Assembly: GCF_000753795.1 (NCBI RefSeq)
Contig: NZ_JPEO01000003.1
Span: 1-64,000 of the forward strand
Direction: 5' to 3'
From: Shewanella mangrovi
GTDB lineage: Bacteria; Pseudomonadota; Gammaproteobacteria; Enterobacterales; Shewanellaceae
DNA length: 64,000 nt
Shown here: positions 27,534 to 38,103 of the stretch, piece after piece
Position numbering within the stretch: the first letter of the stretch is position 1
Layout: each line of letters begins with the position of its first letter
The notes under the pieces: generated by a model
Database searches by the model: none
The model's input: the letters and a program-made list of their open reading frames with translations, nothing else
What the model was told of the DNA's origin: nothing
Made by a program: the position numbers and the translations under genes

Positions 27534-27687
27534 TACCTCTTCAGAGCGTCAGCCGGTAACTGAGACATCCGTACAGTGTTCAAGAGCTCTTCTGCACTAC
27601 CGGCATATATTCACTAAAACTACATTTGTACTGCAACATAATTGAAACATCTGATTTACATACAGAAATTGCAAAACTACATCACCG

Positions 27688-27710
27688 TCAGCGCTATATT
27701 TGGCGCTGAC
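27688..27710. promoter_or_regulatory. inverted repeat GTCAGCGC / GCGCTGAC upstream of focA
   Basis: GTCAGCGC and GCGCTGAC form perfect 8-bp inverted arms separated by a 7-base TATATTTG-like AT-rich core, about 155 bases upstream of the focA start. It could be an operator or a hairpin of a leader transcript. The factor is not recognised. Confidence 0.45.
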
Positions 27711-28327
27711 AGAGTTTGAAAATCAATTTTACAAATAAAAGATGTTAGCCAGATCCCACTTAACGCAACATTTTTGCTAGTGAACAAAGCGCACACAATT
27801 TACGTACAAATTTAATACCGCTAAAAATTGTATGAATATTCCAGTTGTGACAATTTAAAAACCTATTAAAAAAGTCAAAACCAATCGAAATTCCGGTCAA
27901 CGATGCCGATTTTCTTGACCAAGGGTAATATTAGCCAATACAAAACTAATATCACAGTTCTGGTCAGCAATAGCCCCTAACATAGCGATAAAGCTAACTC
28001 ATACGACCAGTTGGGTGAACCAATGTAAGTTGGCCTAATCGCTCGCAAAATCATCTTTTTGGATAAAATTTCAACATTTTCTTGCGTGAGTATCACTACT
28101 AGCAAAGCTAAAAGACAGTGAATTACACTAGACTAAATAGTAATCACCCCTGAAAAATCTAGTAATTTAACTACATAAAGAGACCCAAAATACGCGACAT
28201 TTTGGGTAGACCAAGCTCTTAATTGCGCAAAAATTGCTACCCCAGTAACAAATTCAACATTAAGTAGTACTTATTGGGCGTTATTCAGTGTGGTACGAAA
28301 AAAGATTGTGTTAATATCTTTATGGAC

Positions 28328-28344
28328 AATTGGTCTTACCAATT
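28328..28344. promoter_or_regulatory. GntR/PdhR-type operator in the pflB leader
   Basis: AATTGGT-CTT-ACCAATT is a perfect 7-bp palindrome with a 3-base centre. It matches the ATTGGT-N3-ACCAAT pattern bound by pyruvate-responsive PdhR of E. coli; LldR-type relatives bind very similar sites. It lies 177 bases upstream of the pflB start, which suits pyruvate-dependent control of pyruvate formate-lyase. Confidence 0.7.
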
Positions 28345-28381
28345 CTGATTGAAGTGTTTACCGAGGCATACAATCAGAATT
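28341..28381 (+). promoter_or_regulatory. 10-bp stem-loop overlapping the PdhR-type site
   Basis: AATTCTGATT (28341-28350) and AATCAGAATT (28372-28381) are perfect inverted arms around a 21-base loop. The first four bases are shared with the right half of the PdhR-type palindrome. It may be a second operator or an RNA hairpin in the pflB leader. Confidence 0.5.
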
Positions 28382-28520
28382 ATGCAGATTGAACGGCAAT
28401 AATATCCTGGTCACATTAATCCATAGTACCGGGGTTTCTGCTAAATAAAGGGGTTAACGGCCCGTGGAATCAGACAGGCCCATAATCCCGCCCACTTTAT
28501 CAACGAAAAGGTGAAGTAAG

Positions 28521-30803
28521 ATGACCGAAACAACTGATCTGTTCCAAAAGGCATGGGAAGGGTTTGTTCCTGGTGACTGGAAATCCGAAGTAAACGTTCG
28601 TGACTTTATCCAGAATAACTACACTCCTTACGAGGGTGACGAAGCATTCTTAGCAGGTCCTACCGCAGCGACCATTACTTTGTGGGACAAAGTGATGGAA
28701 GGCATCAAGCTGGAAAACAGCACTCACGCGCCTGTCGACTTTGATACAGATAAAGTATCTACCATCGATTCTCATGACGCTGGCTACATTGAAAAAGATT
28801 TAGAAACTATCGTTGGTTTGCAAACTGAAGCACCACTGAAGCGTGCACTGTTGCCTAACGGTGGTATTCGTATGATTGAAGGTTCATGCAAAGCATACGA
28901 CCGTCAATTAGACCCACAACTGAGCTACATCTACTCTGATCTGCGTAAAACTCACAACGCAGGTGTATTTGATGTTTATACCCCAGAAATTCTGGCCTGC
29001 CGTAAGTCTGGTGTTTTGACTGGTTTGCCAGATGCCTATGGCCGTGGTCGTATCATCGGTGATTACCGTCGTATCGCGCTGTACGGTATCGACTATCTGA
29101 TGAAAGATAAATATGCGCAATTCGGTTCACTGCAAGCGCAATTGGAAGCAGGTGAAGATCTGCAAAACGTTATCCAATTACGTGAAGAAATTGCTGAGCA
29201 GCATCGTGCATTAGGTCAGATGAAAACCATGGCAGCTAAATATGGTTTAGACATCTCTGGCCCAGCAACTAACGCGAAAGAAGCCATTCAATGGACTTAC
29301 TTCGGTTACCTCGCTGCAGTTAAGAGCCAAAACGGCGCTGCAATGTCTTTAGGCCGCACCTCTTCTTTCTTGGATGCTTACATCGAACGCGACCTGAAAA
29401 ACGGCGTAATCACTGAAGAACAAGCGCAAGAGATGATTGACCATTTCGTCATGAAACTGCGTATGGTGCGTTTCCTGCGTACTCCTGAGTACGATGAGCT
29501 GTTCTCTGGCGATCCAATCTGGGCAACTGAATCTATCGGTGGTATGGGCTTAGATGGCCGTACGCTGGTAACTAAAAACAGCTTCCGCTTCCTGCACACT
29601 CTGTACAACATGGGCCCAAGCCCAGAGCCAAACATCACTGTACTGTGGTCAGAAGCATTGCCAGAAGGCTTTAAAAAGTACTGCGCTAAAGTGTCTATCG
29701 ACACTAGTTCAATCCAGTACGAAAACGATGACTTGATGCGTCCTGATTTCGAATCAGACGACTATGGTATCGCTTGCTGCGTGAGCCCAATGATTATTGG
29801 TAAGCAAATGCAGTTCTTCGGCGCTCGTGCCAACTTGGCGAAAACTCTGCTGTATACAATCAACGGCGGTGTTGACGAAAAAATGAAGAAGCAGGTTGGT
29901 CCTAAACTGGGCGCAATCACTTCTGAAGTGTTGGACTACGATGAAGTCATCTCACGCTTAGACACTATGATGGGCTGGTTGGCTGACCAATACGTCACCG
30001 CACTGAACGTGATTCACTACATGCATGACAAGTACAGCTACGAAGCTGCACTGATGGCACTGCATGACCGTGATGTACGCCGTACTATGGCGTGTGGTAT
30101 TGCCGGTCTGTCTATCGCAGCTGACTCACTGTCTGCCATCAAGTACGCCAAAGTGAAACCTGTGCGTGATGAAGACGGTATCGCAGTAGACTTCGAAATC
30201 GAAGGCGACTATCCAAAATTTGGTAACAACGATGCACGTGTTGACGAAATCGCTTGTGATTTGGTTGAACGCTTTATGGCCAAGATCCGCGATAAGAAAA
30301 TGTATCGTAACGCCATTCCAACTCAGTCAATCCTGACCATCACCTCTAACGTTGTGTATGGTAAGAAGACGGGTAACACTCCAGACGGTCGTCGTGCAGG
30401 CGCACCATTTGCACCAGGTGCAAACCCAATGCACGGTCGTGATGAGAAAGGTGCAGTTGCATCTTTGACATCAGTCGCTAAACTGCCGTTTGCTCACGCT
30501 CAAGATGGTATCTCTTACACCTTCTCAATCGTGCCTAACGCACTGGGTAAAGATGATGGTGCTCGCCGCGGTAACTTGGCAGCCTTGATGGATGGTTACT
30601 TTGCTCACAAACCAGGCCATGAAGGCGGTCAGCACCTCAACGTGAACGTGATGAATCGTGAAATGTTGGAAGATGCGGTAGCTAACCCAGATAAATATCC
30701 GCAGTTAACTATCCGTGTATCTGGTTACGCAGTGCGCTTTAACTCACTGACCCCAGAACAACAACGGGATGTAATCACCCGTACTTTCACCAAGTCTATT
30801 TAA
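28521..30803 (+). CDS. pflB: pyruvate formate-lyase (PflB)
   Basis: PflB cleaves pyruvate with CoA to acetyl-CoA and formate under anoxia, using a glycyl radical. The 760-residue length equals that of E. coli PflB. The catalytic cysteine pair is Cys419-Cys420 in GIACCVSPM, and the radical-bearing residue is Gly735 in RVSGYAVRF near the C-terminus. The ribosome site AAGGTGAAG precedes the ATG. It is followed by pflA after a strong hairpin; the leader carries a PdhR-type palindrome. Codon use looks like that of a highly expressed gene. Confidence 0.98.
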   Translation: MTETTDLFQKAWEGFVPGDWKSEVNVRDFIQNNYTPYEGDEAFLAGPTAATITLWDKVMEGIKLENSTHAPVDFDTDKVSTIDSHDAGYIEKDLETIVGLQTEAPLKRALLPNGGIRMIEGSCKAYDRQLDPQLSYIYSDLRKTHNAGVFDVYTPEILACRKSGVLTGLPDAYGRGRIIGDYRRIALYGIDYLMKDKYAQFGSLQAQLEAGEDLQNVIQLREEIAEQHRALGQMKTMAAKYGLDISGPATNAKEAIQWTYFGYLAAVKSQNGAAMSLGRTSSFLDAYIERDLKNGVITEEQAQEMIDHFVMKLRMVRFLRTPEYDELFSGDPIWATESIGGMGLDGRTLVTKNSFRFLHTLYNMGPSPEPNITVLWSEALPEGFKKYCAKVSIDTSSIQYENDDLMRPDFESDDYGIACCVSPMIIGKQMQFFGARANLAKTLLYTINGGVDEKMKKQVGPKLGAITSEVLDYDEVISRLDTMMGWLADQYVTALNVIHYMHDKYSYEAALMALHDRDVRRTMACGIAGLSIAADSLSAIKYAKVKPVRDEDGIAVDFEIEGDYPKFGNNDARVDEIACDLVERFMAKIRDKKMYRNAIPTQSILTITSNVVYGKKTGNTPDGRRAGAPFAPGANPMHGRDEKGAVASLTSVAKLPFAHAQDGISYTFSIVPNALGKDDGARRGNLAALMDGYFAHKPGHEGGQHLNVNVMNREMLEDAVANPDKYPQLTIRVSGYAVRFNSLTPEQQRDVITRTFTKSI

Positions 30804-30808
30804 TCCCG

Positions 30809-30836
30809 AAGGCTGCAGTGACCTCACTGCAGCCTT
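30809..30836 (+). terminator. intercistronic hairpin between pflB and pflA
   Basis: AAGGCTGCAGTGA (30809-30821) pairs perfectly over 13 bp with TCACTGCAGCCTT (30824-30836), followed by TGTT. The tail is short on T, so it may be a partial terminator or a 3' stabiliser that keeps pflB message in excess of pflA. Confidence 0.75.
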
Positions 30837-30851
30837 TGTTCAGGAGAGTTG

Positions 30852-31589
30852 ATGACAGTAGGTAGAATTCACTCGATAGAGTCTTTCGGCACCGTAGATG
30901 GTCCAGGTATTCGTTTTATTGCGTTTATGCAGGGATGTTTGATGCGGTGTAAATACTGTCACAACCGTGACACCTGGGATTTAGACGACGGCAAAGAAGT
31001 GTCGGTAGCTGAACTGATGGAACAAATCATCAGCTACCGTTCTTTTTACGAAGCCAGCGATGGTGGTGTAACTGCCAGCGGTGGTGAAGCGGTACTACAG
31101 GCAGAATTTGTTGCTGAATGGTTTAAGGCTTGCCAGCAAGAAGGATTTCACACCTGTCTCGATACCAATGGGTTTGTCCGCAAATATACCCCGGTAATCG
31201 ATGAATTACTCGACCACACCTCTTTGGTCATGCTCGACATCAAACAGATGGATGATGCCAAGCATATTGACCTGACTAAGGTCAGTAATCACCGCACCCT
31301 GCAATTTGCAGAGTATTTAGCTAAACGCGGACAGAAAACGTGGATTCGCTATGTGGTTGTGGGTGGCTACACTGAAGATGAAGCCTCAGCCATAAAATTG
31401 GCCGACTTTATCGCGCCAATGAAAAACGTAGAGAAGGTAGAACTTCTGCCCTATCACGAACTGGGCAAACACAAGTGGGAAGCGTTAGGCGAAAAGTATG
31501 AGCTTGACGGCGTCGCGCCCCCTACCCGTGAAACCATGGAAAAGATTAAAGCGGTATTTACTGAACGCGGTATTACAGCAACGTTTTAA
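30852..31589 (+). CDS. pflA: pyruvate formate-lyase activating enzyme (PflA)
   Basis: PflA is the radical-SAM enzyme that places the glycyl radical on PflB. The [4Fe-4S] motif CxxxCxxC is at Cys29, Cys33 and Cys36 ([13 protein letters not shown]), followed by [10 protein letters not shown], the SAM-binding GGE-like motif. The length, 245 residues, matches E. coli PflA. I start at the ATG at 30852, 5 bases after AGGAG; a TTG one codon earlier is less likely. It lies 48 bases after pflB, separated by the hairpin. Confidence 0.97.
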   Translation: MTVGRIHSIESFGTVDGPGIRFIAFMQGCLMRCKYCHNRDTWDLDDGKEVSVAELMEQIISYRSFYEASDGGVTASGGEAVLQAEFVAEWFKACQQEGFHTCLDTNGFVRKYTPVIDELLDHTSLVMLDIKQMDDAKHIDLTKVSNHRTLQFAEYLAKRGQKTWIRYVVVGGYTEDEASAIKLADFIAPMKNVEKVELLPYHELGKHKWEALGEKYELDGVAPPTRETMEKIKAVFTERGITATF

Positions 31590-31593
31590 CGGC

Positions 31594-32076
31594 TTACAGT
31601 TCTTCCCAGAACTGCCTGTCGAGACGTTCAAAGGCCGTTTTCAATAACACCGCAATGTCCATATAGCTGGCATTGACGCCAAGAGGACGAGCACTGATCC
31701 CTAAGCCCGCAAGCTTAGCGTTCAGTTCATTACCCCAACCGAGGAGTGACACCGGGAGCGGATGGCGTGAACGCCAACCCAACCACAACACGCCTTGCAC
31801 GGGCAAGCTAATGAAAAACAATGTGGTTGCCAGAGCTTGAGGCAGAAATGTCCAGCCAAGAAAGAATAACTGACCACCACCGGCTACAAGTGCCAGCAGG
31901 GGCAGCAGGTTTTTTGCCAACTGAGTCGCTTTAATCACGCGATACTCTGGGAAAAAATACCCAAGCTGTGGCACTAGCGGCCAGGTCCGCATATAACGCT
32001 GACCATCCCTCAGGGTGTTGACAATATCAGGACTCAAATGGGCAAACCTGCAAAAAGAGTTATTGCTTTTTACCAT
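31594..32076 (-). CDS. yfbV: YfbV family inner-membrane protein (DUF412)
   Basis: A 160-residue protein with two central hydrophobic segments (around LLPLLALVAGGGQLFFLG and LATTLFFISLPVQGVLWLG). It matches YfbV of E. coli (151), including the YMRTWPL opening and the tail AFERLDRQFWEEL. YfbV has been linked to chromosome macrodomain organisation. It is convergent with pflA (4 bases apart) and divergent from ackA, the same neighbourhood as in E. coli. Confidence 0.88.
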   Translation of the reverse strand: MVKSNNSFCRFAHLSPDIVNTLRDGQRYMRTWPLVPQLGYFFPEYRVIKATQLAKNLLPLLALVAGGGQLFFLGWTFLPQALATTLFFISLPVQGVLWLGWRSRHPLPVSLLGWGNELNAKLAGLGISARPLGVNASYMDIAVLLKTAFERLDRQFWEEL

Positions 32077-32183
32077 AGCACATTTACTTAACAGCGCCCA
32101 CTAGCGCACCAGCTAGCAATGTGCTCACACAGGTCCCGCAGCAACATCGGGGTCCGTCAGTTTACGGCAAAAGGTTATATAAG

Positions 32184-33380
32184 ATGTCAAATAAATTTGT
32201 ATTGGTTTTGAACTGTGGCAGCTCATCTTTGAAGTTCGCCGTAATGGATGCACTCACCGGGGAAGAGCAGGTTTCTGGTCTTGCTGAGTGTTTCGGTTTA
32301 GAAGATTCAAGAATTAAGTGGAAATACAACGGCGAGAAGCAAGAAGTAGCCCTTGGCGCCTTCACCGCTCACCGCGAAGCCGTTGAATTTATTGTGAAAG
32401 ATATTCTCGGCCCATTGCCAGAATTAGCATCGCAAATCCTAGCCGTCGGTCATCGTATCGTACACGGCGGTGAAAAATTCACTCGTTCTGTCATCATTGA
32501 CGACAGCGTTATCGACGGTATTGAAGAATGTGCGTCATTGGCGCCATTACATAATCCGGCTCACCTGATTGGTATTCGTGCAGCCATTGCATCATTCCCG
32601 AAACTGCCACAGGTCGCCGTATTTGATACTGCGTTCCACCAATCTATGCCTGAGCATGCGTACATCTACGCTCTGCCATATAAACTGTATCGCGAACACA
32701 GCATTCGTCGTTACGGCATGCATGGTACCAGCCACCTGTTTGTTAGCCGTGAAGCGGCTAAACTGCTGGATAAACCAATTGAAGACACCGCAATTATTTG
32801 TGCCCACCTCGGTAATGGCGCATCAGTGACCGCAGTAAAAGGCGGCAAGAGTGTTGATACTTCTATGGGCTTAACCCCACTGGAAGGTTTGGTGATGGGA
32901 ACTCGCTCAGGCGACCTCGATCCTTCGATCATCTATCACTTGGTTCATCAATTGGGTTACACCATTGATGAAGTCAACAATATGCTCAACAAGCAAAGCG
33001 GTTTGCTGGGTATTTCGGAAAAAACCAACGATTGCCGAGGCATTGAAGAAGGTTACGCCGACGGTCATAAAGGCTGTACTTTGGCACTGGAAATCTTTTG
33101 CTATCGCTTAGCCAAGTACATTGCTTCTTACACTGTGCCTTTGGGTAAACTGGATGCCGTGGTATTCACCGGTGGTATTGGTGAAAACTCTTCGCTGATC
33201 CGTGAAAAAGTGCTGCAACATTTGCAAATCTTCAACTTTAAAGTGGATGAAGAACGCAATCTGGCTGCACGTTTCGGTAACGAAGGTATCATCACCAGCG
33301 ATGACAGCACTGTTGCCATGGTTATCCCAACGAATGAAGAGTGGGTCATTGCTGAAGACGCACTGCGTCTAATTCAGTAA
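32184..33380 (+). CDS. ackA: acetate kinase
   Basis: Acetate kinase transfers phosphate from acetyl phosphate to ADP, yielding acetate and ATP. The 398-residue length is normal. Family signatures are present: [14 protein letters not shown] at the N-terminus and the downstream [24 protein letters not shown] block ([17 protein letters not shown]), plus [10 protein letters not shown]. The ATG at 32184 follows AAAGG by 9 bases; the open frame extends 21 codons upstream without family resemblance. It forms a pair with pta, 119 bases downstream. Confidence 0.97.
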   Translation: MSNKFVLVLNCGSSSLKFAVMDALTGEEQVSGLAECFGLEDSRIKWKYNGEKQEVALGAFTAHREAVEFIVKDILGPLPELASQILAVGHRIVHGGEKFTRSVIIDDSVIDGIEECASLAPLHNPAHLIGIRAAIASFPKLPQVAVFDTAFHQSMPEHAYIYALPYKLYREHSIRRYGMHGTSHLFVSREAAKLLDKPIEDTAIICAHLGNGASVTAVKGGKSVDTSMGLTPLEGLVMGTRSGDLDPSIIYHLVHQLGYTIDEVNNMLNKQSGLLGISEKTNDCRGIEEGYADGHKGCTLALEIFCYRLAKYIASYTVPLGKLDAVVFTGGIGENSSLIREKVLQHLQIFNFKVDEERNLAARFGNEGIITSDDSTVAMVIPTNEEWVIAEDALRLIQ

Positions 33381-33397
33381 TCGCTTAAACTTTGATG

Positions 33398-33429
33398 ACT
33401 GCCGCTTCGGTGACATGCCAAGCGGCAGT
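33398..33429 (+). other. stem-loop in the ackA-pta intercistronic gap
   Basis: ACTGCCGCTT (33398-33407) and AAGCGGCAGT (33420-33429) form a perfect 10-bp stem around 12 bases. No T tract follows, so a message-stabilising or processing hairpin is more likely than a terminator. Confidence 0.7.
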
Positions 33430-33499
33430 ATAATGACGCAATCAACGATGAGTTCACCAAGAGCTGAAGAACAAAGTTCAGTTCATCAAAGAGGTTGAT

Positions 33500-35641
33500 A
33501 TGTCCCGTAATATTATGTTGATCCCCATCGGCACAGGCGTAGGCCTAACGTCAATCAGCTTGGGGATGGTGCGCGCGCTTGAACGCCATGGTGTAAAAGT
33601 CCAGTTTTTCAAGCCAATCGCCCAAATGCGACCTACTGATAAAGGTCCAGAACGCTCTACCACTATTCTCAGTAAATCCCCTACCGTTAATCCACTCGAA
33701 CCATTCGATATGTCCCATGCAGAAGCGCTGATCCGTGCTGATCAGACCGATGTACTGATGGAACAAATCGTTGCTCGTGCCTCAGAAACGGCGGGAAATA
33801 CTGAAACCTTGATCATTGAAGGTCTGGTACACACACGCAGCCACCATTTTGCCGATGACGTGAACTACGCCATTGCGAAAGCTTTGGATGCTGACGTGAT
33901 TTTCGTGGCAACGCCTGGCAATGACACGCCAAACGGACTGATGAACCGCTTAGAAATCGCCTTCAACTCTTGGGGCGGAGCGCAAAATCGTCGCTTGATT
34001 GGTGCAATCGTGAATAAGATTGGCGCACCCGTTGATGATGATGGTCGTACTCGTCCAGACTTGTCAGAAGTGTTTGATTCCGATCATGTTCAGCGCGCCG
34101 ACACCGCCGGTATGTTCCAGCTCCCTGGTAAGAGCCCACTGCGTATTTTGGGTAGTGTGCCTTACAATCTGGACTTGGTATCACCTCGCGCCTCAGATCT
34201 GGCGAAGCATTTAAGCGCTCGCATCATCAATGCTGGTGAAATGCATACTCGCCGTCTGCGTAAAGTGACGTTCTGTGCCCGTTCTCTGCCGAACATGGTC
34301 ACTCACCTGCAAACAGATTCTTTGCTGGTAACGTCAGGCGATCGTTCTGACGTGATTGTGTCAGCCTGCCTTGCATCTATGAACGGTGTGAAAATTGGTG
34401 CCTTGCTGCTGACGGGGAGTTATGAGCCTGAACCTGCGATTATGGCACTGTGTGAACAAGCCTTTGAAACAGGCCTACCAGTGTTCTTAATTGACAGTAA
34501 CACTTGGCAAACCTCACTCAATATTCAGCGCTTTGACCATGAAGTACCGGTTGACGATGCTGTACGTATTGAACTGGTTCAAGATTATGTTGCTGGTCAT
34601 ATCGACCAAAGCTGGATCGAAAGCGTGACTGAAAATGCCGCGCGTGAAAATCGTCTTTCTCCTCCGGCGTTCCGCTATAAGCTCACCCAACTTGCCCGTG
34701 CTGCGAATAAGCGTGTTGTCCTGCCTGAAGGTGATGAGCCACGTACCATCAAAGCGGCCTCGATTTGTGCTGAACGCGGTATTGCGCATTGCGTATTGAT
34801 TGGCAAAAAAGATGAAATCATGCGTATTGCGTCACAACAAGGTGTCAGCCTTGGGGAAGGCATCGAAATTGTCGATCCAGACGAAGTACGTGAACGCTAT
34901 GTTGCTCCTATGGTGGAACTGCGCCGCAATAAAGGCATGACCGAAGTGGTCGCACGTGAGCAACTGGAAGACAACATGGTACTGGGTACCATGATGCTGG
35001 CAGAAGATGAAGTAGATGGCATCGTCTCTGGTGCTGTGCACACGACCGCCAATACGATTCGTCCGCCACTGCAGTTGATCAAAACCGCACCGGGCTCAAG
35101 CTTAGTATCGTCCATCTTCTTTATGCTGATGCCGGATCAAGTCTTGGTATATGGTGACTGCGCCATCAACCCAGACCCAACCGCAGATCAATTGGCCGAT
35201 ATTGCCATTCAATCTGCTGAATCCGCGAAAGCCTTTGGCATTGAGCCTCGCGTGGCCATGATCAGTTATTCTACCGGCACCTCAGGTACCGGTTCTGATG
35301 TGGACAAAGTACGTGAAGCGACTCAAATTGCGAAAGAGAAACGCCCTGATTTAGTCATTGATGGTCCACTGCAATACGATGCGGCAGTAATGCCAAACGT
35401 CGCTCGCTCCAAGGCTCCTAACAGCCCTGTTGCCGGTAAAGCCACGGTATTTGTGTTCCCCGATTTGAACACGGGTAACACCACATACAAAGCGGTACAG
35501 CGAAGTGCAGACCTCATCAGTATTGGCCCAATGCTGCAAGGCATGCGTAAACCAGTGAACGACTTGTCTCGTGGCGCATTGGTAGATGACATCGTCTACA
35601 CCATCGCCCTTACAGCAATTCAAGCGACACAAAATCCGTAA
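33500..35641 (+). CDS. pta: phosphate acetyltransferase (long form)
   Basis: Pta converts acetyl-CoA and phosphate to acetyl phosphate and CoA. The 713-residue enzyme is the long form: an N-terminal P-loop-like domain ([18 protein letters not shown]), a central DRTGG domain, and a C-terminal catalytic PTA domain starting near residue 390 ([26 protein letters not shown]) with [17 protein letters not shown]. coli Pta has 714 residues and the same arrangement. It works with AckA for ATP formation from PflB-derived acetyl-CoA. Confidence 0.97.
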   Translation: MSRNIMLIPIGTGVGLTSISLGMVRALERHGVKVQFFKPIAQMRPTDKGPERSTTILSKSPTVNPLEPFDMSHAEALIRADQTDVLMEQIVARASETAGNTETLIIEGLVHTRSHHFADDVNYAIAKALDADVIFVATPGNDTPNGLMNRLEIAFNSWGGAQNRRLIGAIVNKIGAPVDDDGRTRPDLSEVFDSDHVQRADTAGMFQLPGKSPLRILGSVPYNLDLVSPRASDLAKHLSARIINAGEMHTRRLRKVTFCARSLPNMVTHLQTDSLLVTSGDRSDVIVSACLASMNGVKIGALLLTGSYEPEPAIMALCEQAFETGLPVFLIDSNTWQTSLNIQRFDHEVPVDDAVRIELVQDYVAGHIDQSWIESVTENAARENRLSPPAFRYKLTQLARAANKRVVLPEGDEPRTIKAASICAERGIAHCVLIGKKDEIMRIASQQGVSLGEGIEIVDPDEVRERYVAPMVELRRNKGMTEVVAREQLEDNMVLGTMMLAEDEVDGIVSGAVHTTANTIRPPLQLIKTAPGSSLVSSIFFMLMPDQVLVYGDCAINPDPTADQLADIAIQSAESAKAFGIEPRVAMISYSTGTSGTGSDVDKVREATQIAKEKRPDLVIDGPLQYDAAVMPNVARSKAPNSPVAGKATVFVFPDLNTGNTTYKAVQRSADLISIGPMLQGMRKPVNDLSRGALVDDIVYTIALTAIQATQNP

Positions 35642-35646
35642 TAGGT

Positions 35647-35676
35647 AAAAGGCGCCAATTGGCGCCTTTTCTTTTT
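35647..35676 (+). terminator. pta terminator
   Basis: AAAAGGCGCC (35647-35656) pairs with GGCGCCTTTT (35661-35670) around AATT, followed by CTTTTT. Confidence 0.95.
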
Positions 35677-35906
35677 CTCACCTGCCGAATGACCACTAGG
35701 TACTTTTTGAGCACCTTTGATTTAACCTTAAATTCAGGGTGTTAGCGATTTTAGTGTAAGTATTCAACACACTTGTCCACAGATTTTGTGGATAACCCAT
35801 TAAGTTATCAAAAGCTGAGCAGGCGCAAGATTTGCCTTGTGGATGAACTTGCGTAGTGGCGTTAAAAACCAGATACTTTAGGGCATCATACTTAATAATC
35901 CGTACT

Positions 35907-36350
35907 ATGAGACAACTACTACTGCTGGTGTTATTGGCGAGTTCGCTACTTGTCGGCTGTGATAATGTCGAAGATGGTGAACTAAAGCCAGAGGATGTCG
36001 CCACTGAGTTTTTGCGAGCAATCTATATTGACCGCAATATTGAAAATGCCCTGCCCTATGTAACACCGCAAATTCAAGAGGTGATGAAGAGCTACTACAT
36101 TGCCGCCTCGGTGCAGCGCTATATGCTCGGTCTATCCATGACGGATGTGACCTTGTCAGTGGAAGATATCGACATCGACTTCTTTCGCAAGTTTGCTGAC
36201 GAAACCACGGTTGTGATCAAACTTACTGGGAAAAAAGGCGGTAGCGACTGGATCGACGACCGCACATTAAGGTTGAAAAAAACGCGTTCAGGTTGGATTA
36301 TCACCGAAATTCTGCCGGAAACAGGCAAAATCAACAAAGGCGCCTACTAG
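35907..36350 (+). CDS. small lipoprotein of unknown function
   Basis: A 147-residue predicted lipoprotein with a type II signal peptide (MRQLLLLVLLASSLLVGC) and lipobox LVGC at Cys18. The mature part is an alpha/beta domain of NTF2-like or DUF4878 flavour (VATEFLRAIYIDRNIENALPY followed by strands), suggested only by pattern. I begin at the ATG at 35907 because the signal peptide starts there; the frame is open upstream. It lies 21 bases before yciB and probably heads the yciB-yciI-xthA operon. Confidence 0.7.
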   Translation: MRQLLLLVLLASSLLVGCDNVEDGELKPEDVATEFLRAIYIDRNIENALPYVTPQIQEVMKSYYIAASVQRYMLGLSMTDVTLSVEDIDIDFFRKFADETTVVIKLTGKKGGSDWIDDRTLRLKKTRSGWIITEILPETGKINKGAY

Positions 36351-36371
36351 CGCTGTTTTTAAAGGTTATTC

Positions 36372-36917
36372 ATGAAGCAAATTCTCGATTTTTTACCGCT
36401 GATTATCTTCTTTGCTGTCTACAAATTTTACGACATCTATATCGCCAGTGGTGTGCTCGTCGCGGCGACCACAGTACAACTGCTGATTACTTACATCATT
36501 TATCGCAAAATCGAAAAAATGCTGCTGTTCACTTTTGCGATGGTGGCAGTGTTCGGCACCTTAACCATAGTGTTTCATAACGATGCCTTTATTAAATGGA
36601 AAGTTACCATTATTAACTGGCTGTTTGCTGCGGCATTAGTCATCAGTCACTTTATGAAACAACCGCTGATAAAGCGCATGTTAGGCGCAGAATTCAGTGT
36701 CAAAGAGCAAGTATGGACTCGTATTACCTGGTACTGGGTCTGTTTTTTCATGCTATGCAGCTTTGCAAACTTGTATGTTGCATTTCAAATGAGCCAAGAG
36801 GCATGGGTCGATTTTAAGGTCTTTGGGCTCACAGGGGCGACGCTGGTAAGCACGCTACTCACGGTGTTTTACCTGTTCAAACATATTCCAGAAGAACAAC
36901 GGAAGGAACTTAAATAA
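36372..36917 (+). CDS. yciB: inner-membrane septation protein A (YciB)
   Basis: A 181-residue multi-spanning membrane protein of the YciB/IspZ family, needed for normal cell envelope synthesis and septation in relatives. The opening [19 protein letters not shown] and the [10 protein letters not shown] block are family-typical; about five hydrophobic segments are visible. Its stop codon shares one base with the yciI start (TAATG), showing translational coupling. Confidence 0.93.
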   Translation: MKQILDFLPLIIFFAVYKFYDIYIASGVLVAATTVQLLITYIIYRKIEKMLLFTFAMVAVFGTLTIVFHNDAFIKWKVTIINWLFAAALVISHFMKQPLIKRMLGAEFSVKEQVWTRITWYWVCFFMLCSFANLYVAFQMSQEAWVDFKVFGLTGATLVSTLLTVFYLFKHIPEEQRKELK

Positions 36918-37216
36918 TGTGGTATATGATTTCATCTCAAGATATTGAAAACTCATTAGAAAAGCGTATGTCTGTACGTCCTGCGCACCTTGCCCGTTTG
37001 CAAGCACTGGCAGACGAAGGCCGCTTGAAAATCGCCGGTCCGCATCCTGCTATCGACAGTGAGAATCCAGGTGAAGCTGGCTTTACCGGCTCTTTGGTAG
37101 TGGCTGAGTTTGACTCACTAGAAGCGGCACAGGCATGGGCAGCTGAAGATCCCTATGTAGGTGCTGGCGTTTATGCTTCTACCGTTGTTAAACCTTTTAA
37201 ACACGTGCTGCCTTAA
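36917..37216 (+). CDS. yciI: YciI family protein
   Basis: A 99-residue YCII-domain protein. The sequence closely follows E. coli YciI, including [17 protein letters not shown], the conserved histidine/aspartate pair region ([12 protein letters not shown]) and the [11 protein letters not shown] block. Biochemical role is uncertain; the ferredoxin-like fold suggests binding or slow enzymatic activity on a small molecule. It overlaps yciB and xthA by one base each (TAATG at both ends). Confidence 0.93.
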   Translation: MWYMISSQDIENSLEKRMSVRPAHLARLQALADEGRLKIAGPHPAIDSENPGEAGFTGSLVVAEFDSLEAAQAWAAEDPYVGAGVYASTVVKPFKHVLP

Positions 37217-38025
37217 TGAAGATAGTTTCATTTAATATCAATGGGCTGCGAGCGCGCTTGCATCAGTTGCAGGCGTTGATCGATACGCATGCGCCCGACA
37301 TTATCGGCCTGCAGGAAACCAAGGTGCACGACGAAGCGTTTCCACAAGCTGACGTTGAGGCTATGGGTTACCAAGTGCATTACCACGGTGGCAAAGCTCA
37401 CTATGGTGTTGCTTTGCTATCTAAGCTTCCCGTCGGCGAGGTCAAAAAAGGTTTCCCTACCGATGCTGAAGACGCACAACGACGGTTGATTGTCGGTCGA
37501 TTCCAACAGCCTAATGGTCGTGTGCTAACGGTGATTAACGGCTATTTCCCTCAAGGCGAAAATATCGACCACGAGGTGAAATATCCCGCAAAACGCAAGT
37601 TCTACGCAGATCTCATGCAGTATTTGGCTAACGATTTTTCCGCTGATGAAGACTTGGCGATTATTGGCGATATCAACATTTCTCCTATCGATTTAGATAT
37701 CGGAATTGGCGACGTCAATGCGAAACGTTGGCTAAAGACAGGCAAATGTAGTTTTCAGCCAGAAGAACGTGAATGGCTCAGTACCTTGGTTAATTGGGGG
37801 CTAGTAGATACTTTCCGTCAACTGCATCCAACTCGAGAACAACGTTACTCATGGTTTGATTACCGTAGCAAAGGGTTTGACGATAATCGCGGCTTGCGTA
37901 TCGACGTGATTTTGGCGACTGAACCACTGGCGCAACGTCTGATTGAAGCGGATGTGGATTATGATTTGCGGGCCATGGAAAAGCCTTCTGATCATGCGCC
38001 GATTTGGAGCAGTTTTAGCGATTAA
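37216..38025 (+). CDS. xthA: exodeoxyribonuclease III
   Basis: XthA is the main AP endonuclease and 3'-5' exonuclease of base-excision repair. The 269-residue enzyme has the EEP fold motifs: [11 protein letters not shown] (metal-binding Glu), [13 protein letters not shown], the RYSWFDYRS segment and the terminal PSDHAPIW catalytic Asp-His pair. Its start overlaps the yciI stop by one base. A strong bidirectional terminator follows. Confidence 0.96.
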   Translation: MKIVSFNINGLRARLHQLQALIDTHAPDIIGLQETKVHDEAFPQADVEAMGYQVHYHGGKAHYGVALLSKLPVGEVKKGFPTDAEDAQRRLIVGRFQQPNGRVLTVINGYFPQGENIDHEVKYPAKRKFYADLMQYLANDFSADEDLAIIGDINISPIDLDIGIGDVNAKRWLKTGKCSFQPEEREWLSTLVNWGLVDTFRQLHPTREQRYSWFDYRSKGFDDNRGLRIDVILATEPLAQRLIEADVDYDLRAMEKPSDHAPIWSSFSD

Positions 38026-38053
38026 TCACGCAATCGCGCGCACCACAAACCTA

Positions 38054-38083
38054 AAAAAGCCCGGTTTTTACACCGGGCTTTTT
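38054..38083. terminator. bidirectional terminator between xthA and the VolA-like gene
   Basis: AAAAAGCCCGGT (38054-38065) pairs with ACCGGGCTTTTT (38072-38083), with A and T runs on either side. Confidence 0.93.
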
Positions 38084-38103
38084 ACGTAAGCTAAGGACCA
38101 ATC

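Larger units (their letters stand above)
27534..28520. other. 987-base regulatory gap between divergent focA and pflB
   Basis: No supported coding sequence lies here. It must hold the divergent focA and pflB control regions. It is AT-rich and contains a PdhR-type palindrome at 28328-28344 and a 10-bp stem-loop at 28341-28381, both towards pflB. A GCGCTATATTTGGCGC-like inverted repeat occurs near 27690-27707 (GTCAGCGC with GCGCTGAC), on the focA side. I could not place -35/-10 boxes or a perfect FNR site with confidence. Confidence 0.6.

Noticed and set aside
27716..27726. TTGAAAATCAA as an FNR site upstream of focA.
   Set aside because: Half-sites are 3 bases apart; FNR sites need TTGAT-N4-ATCAA spacing.
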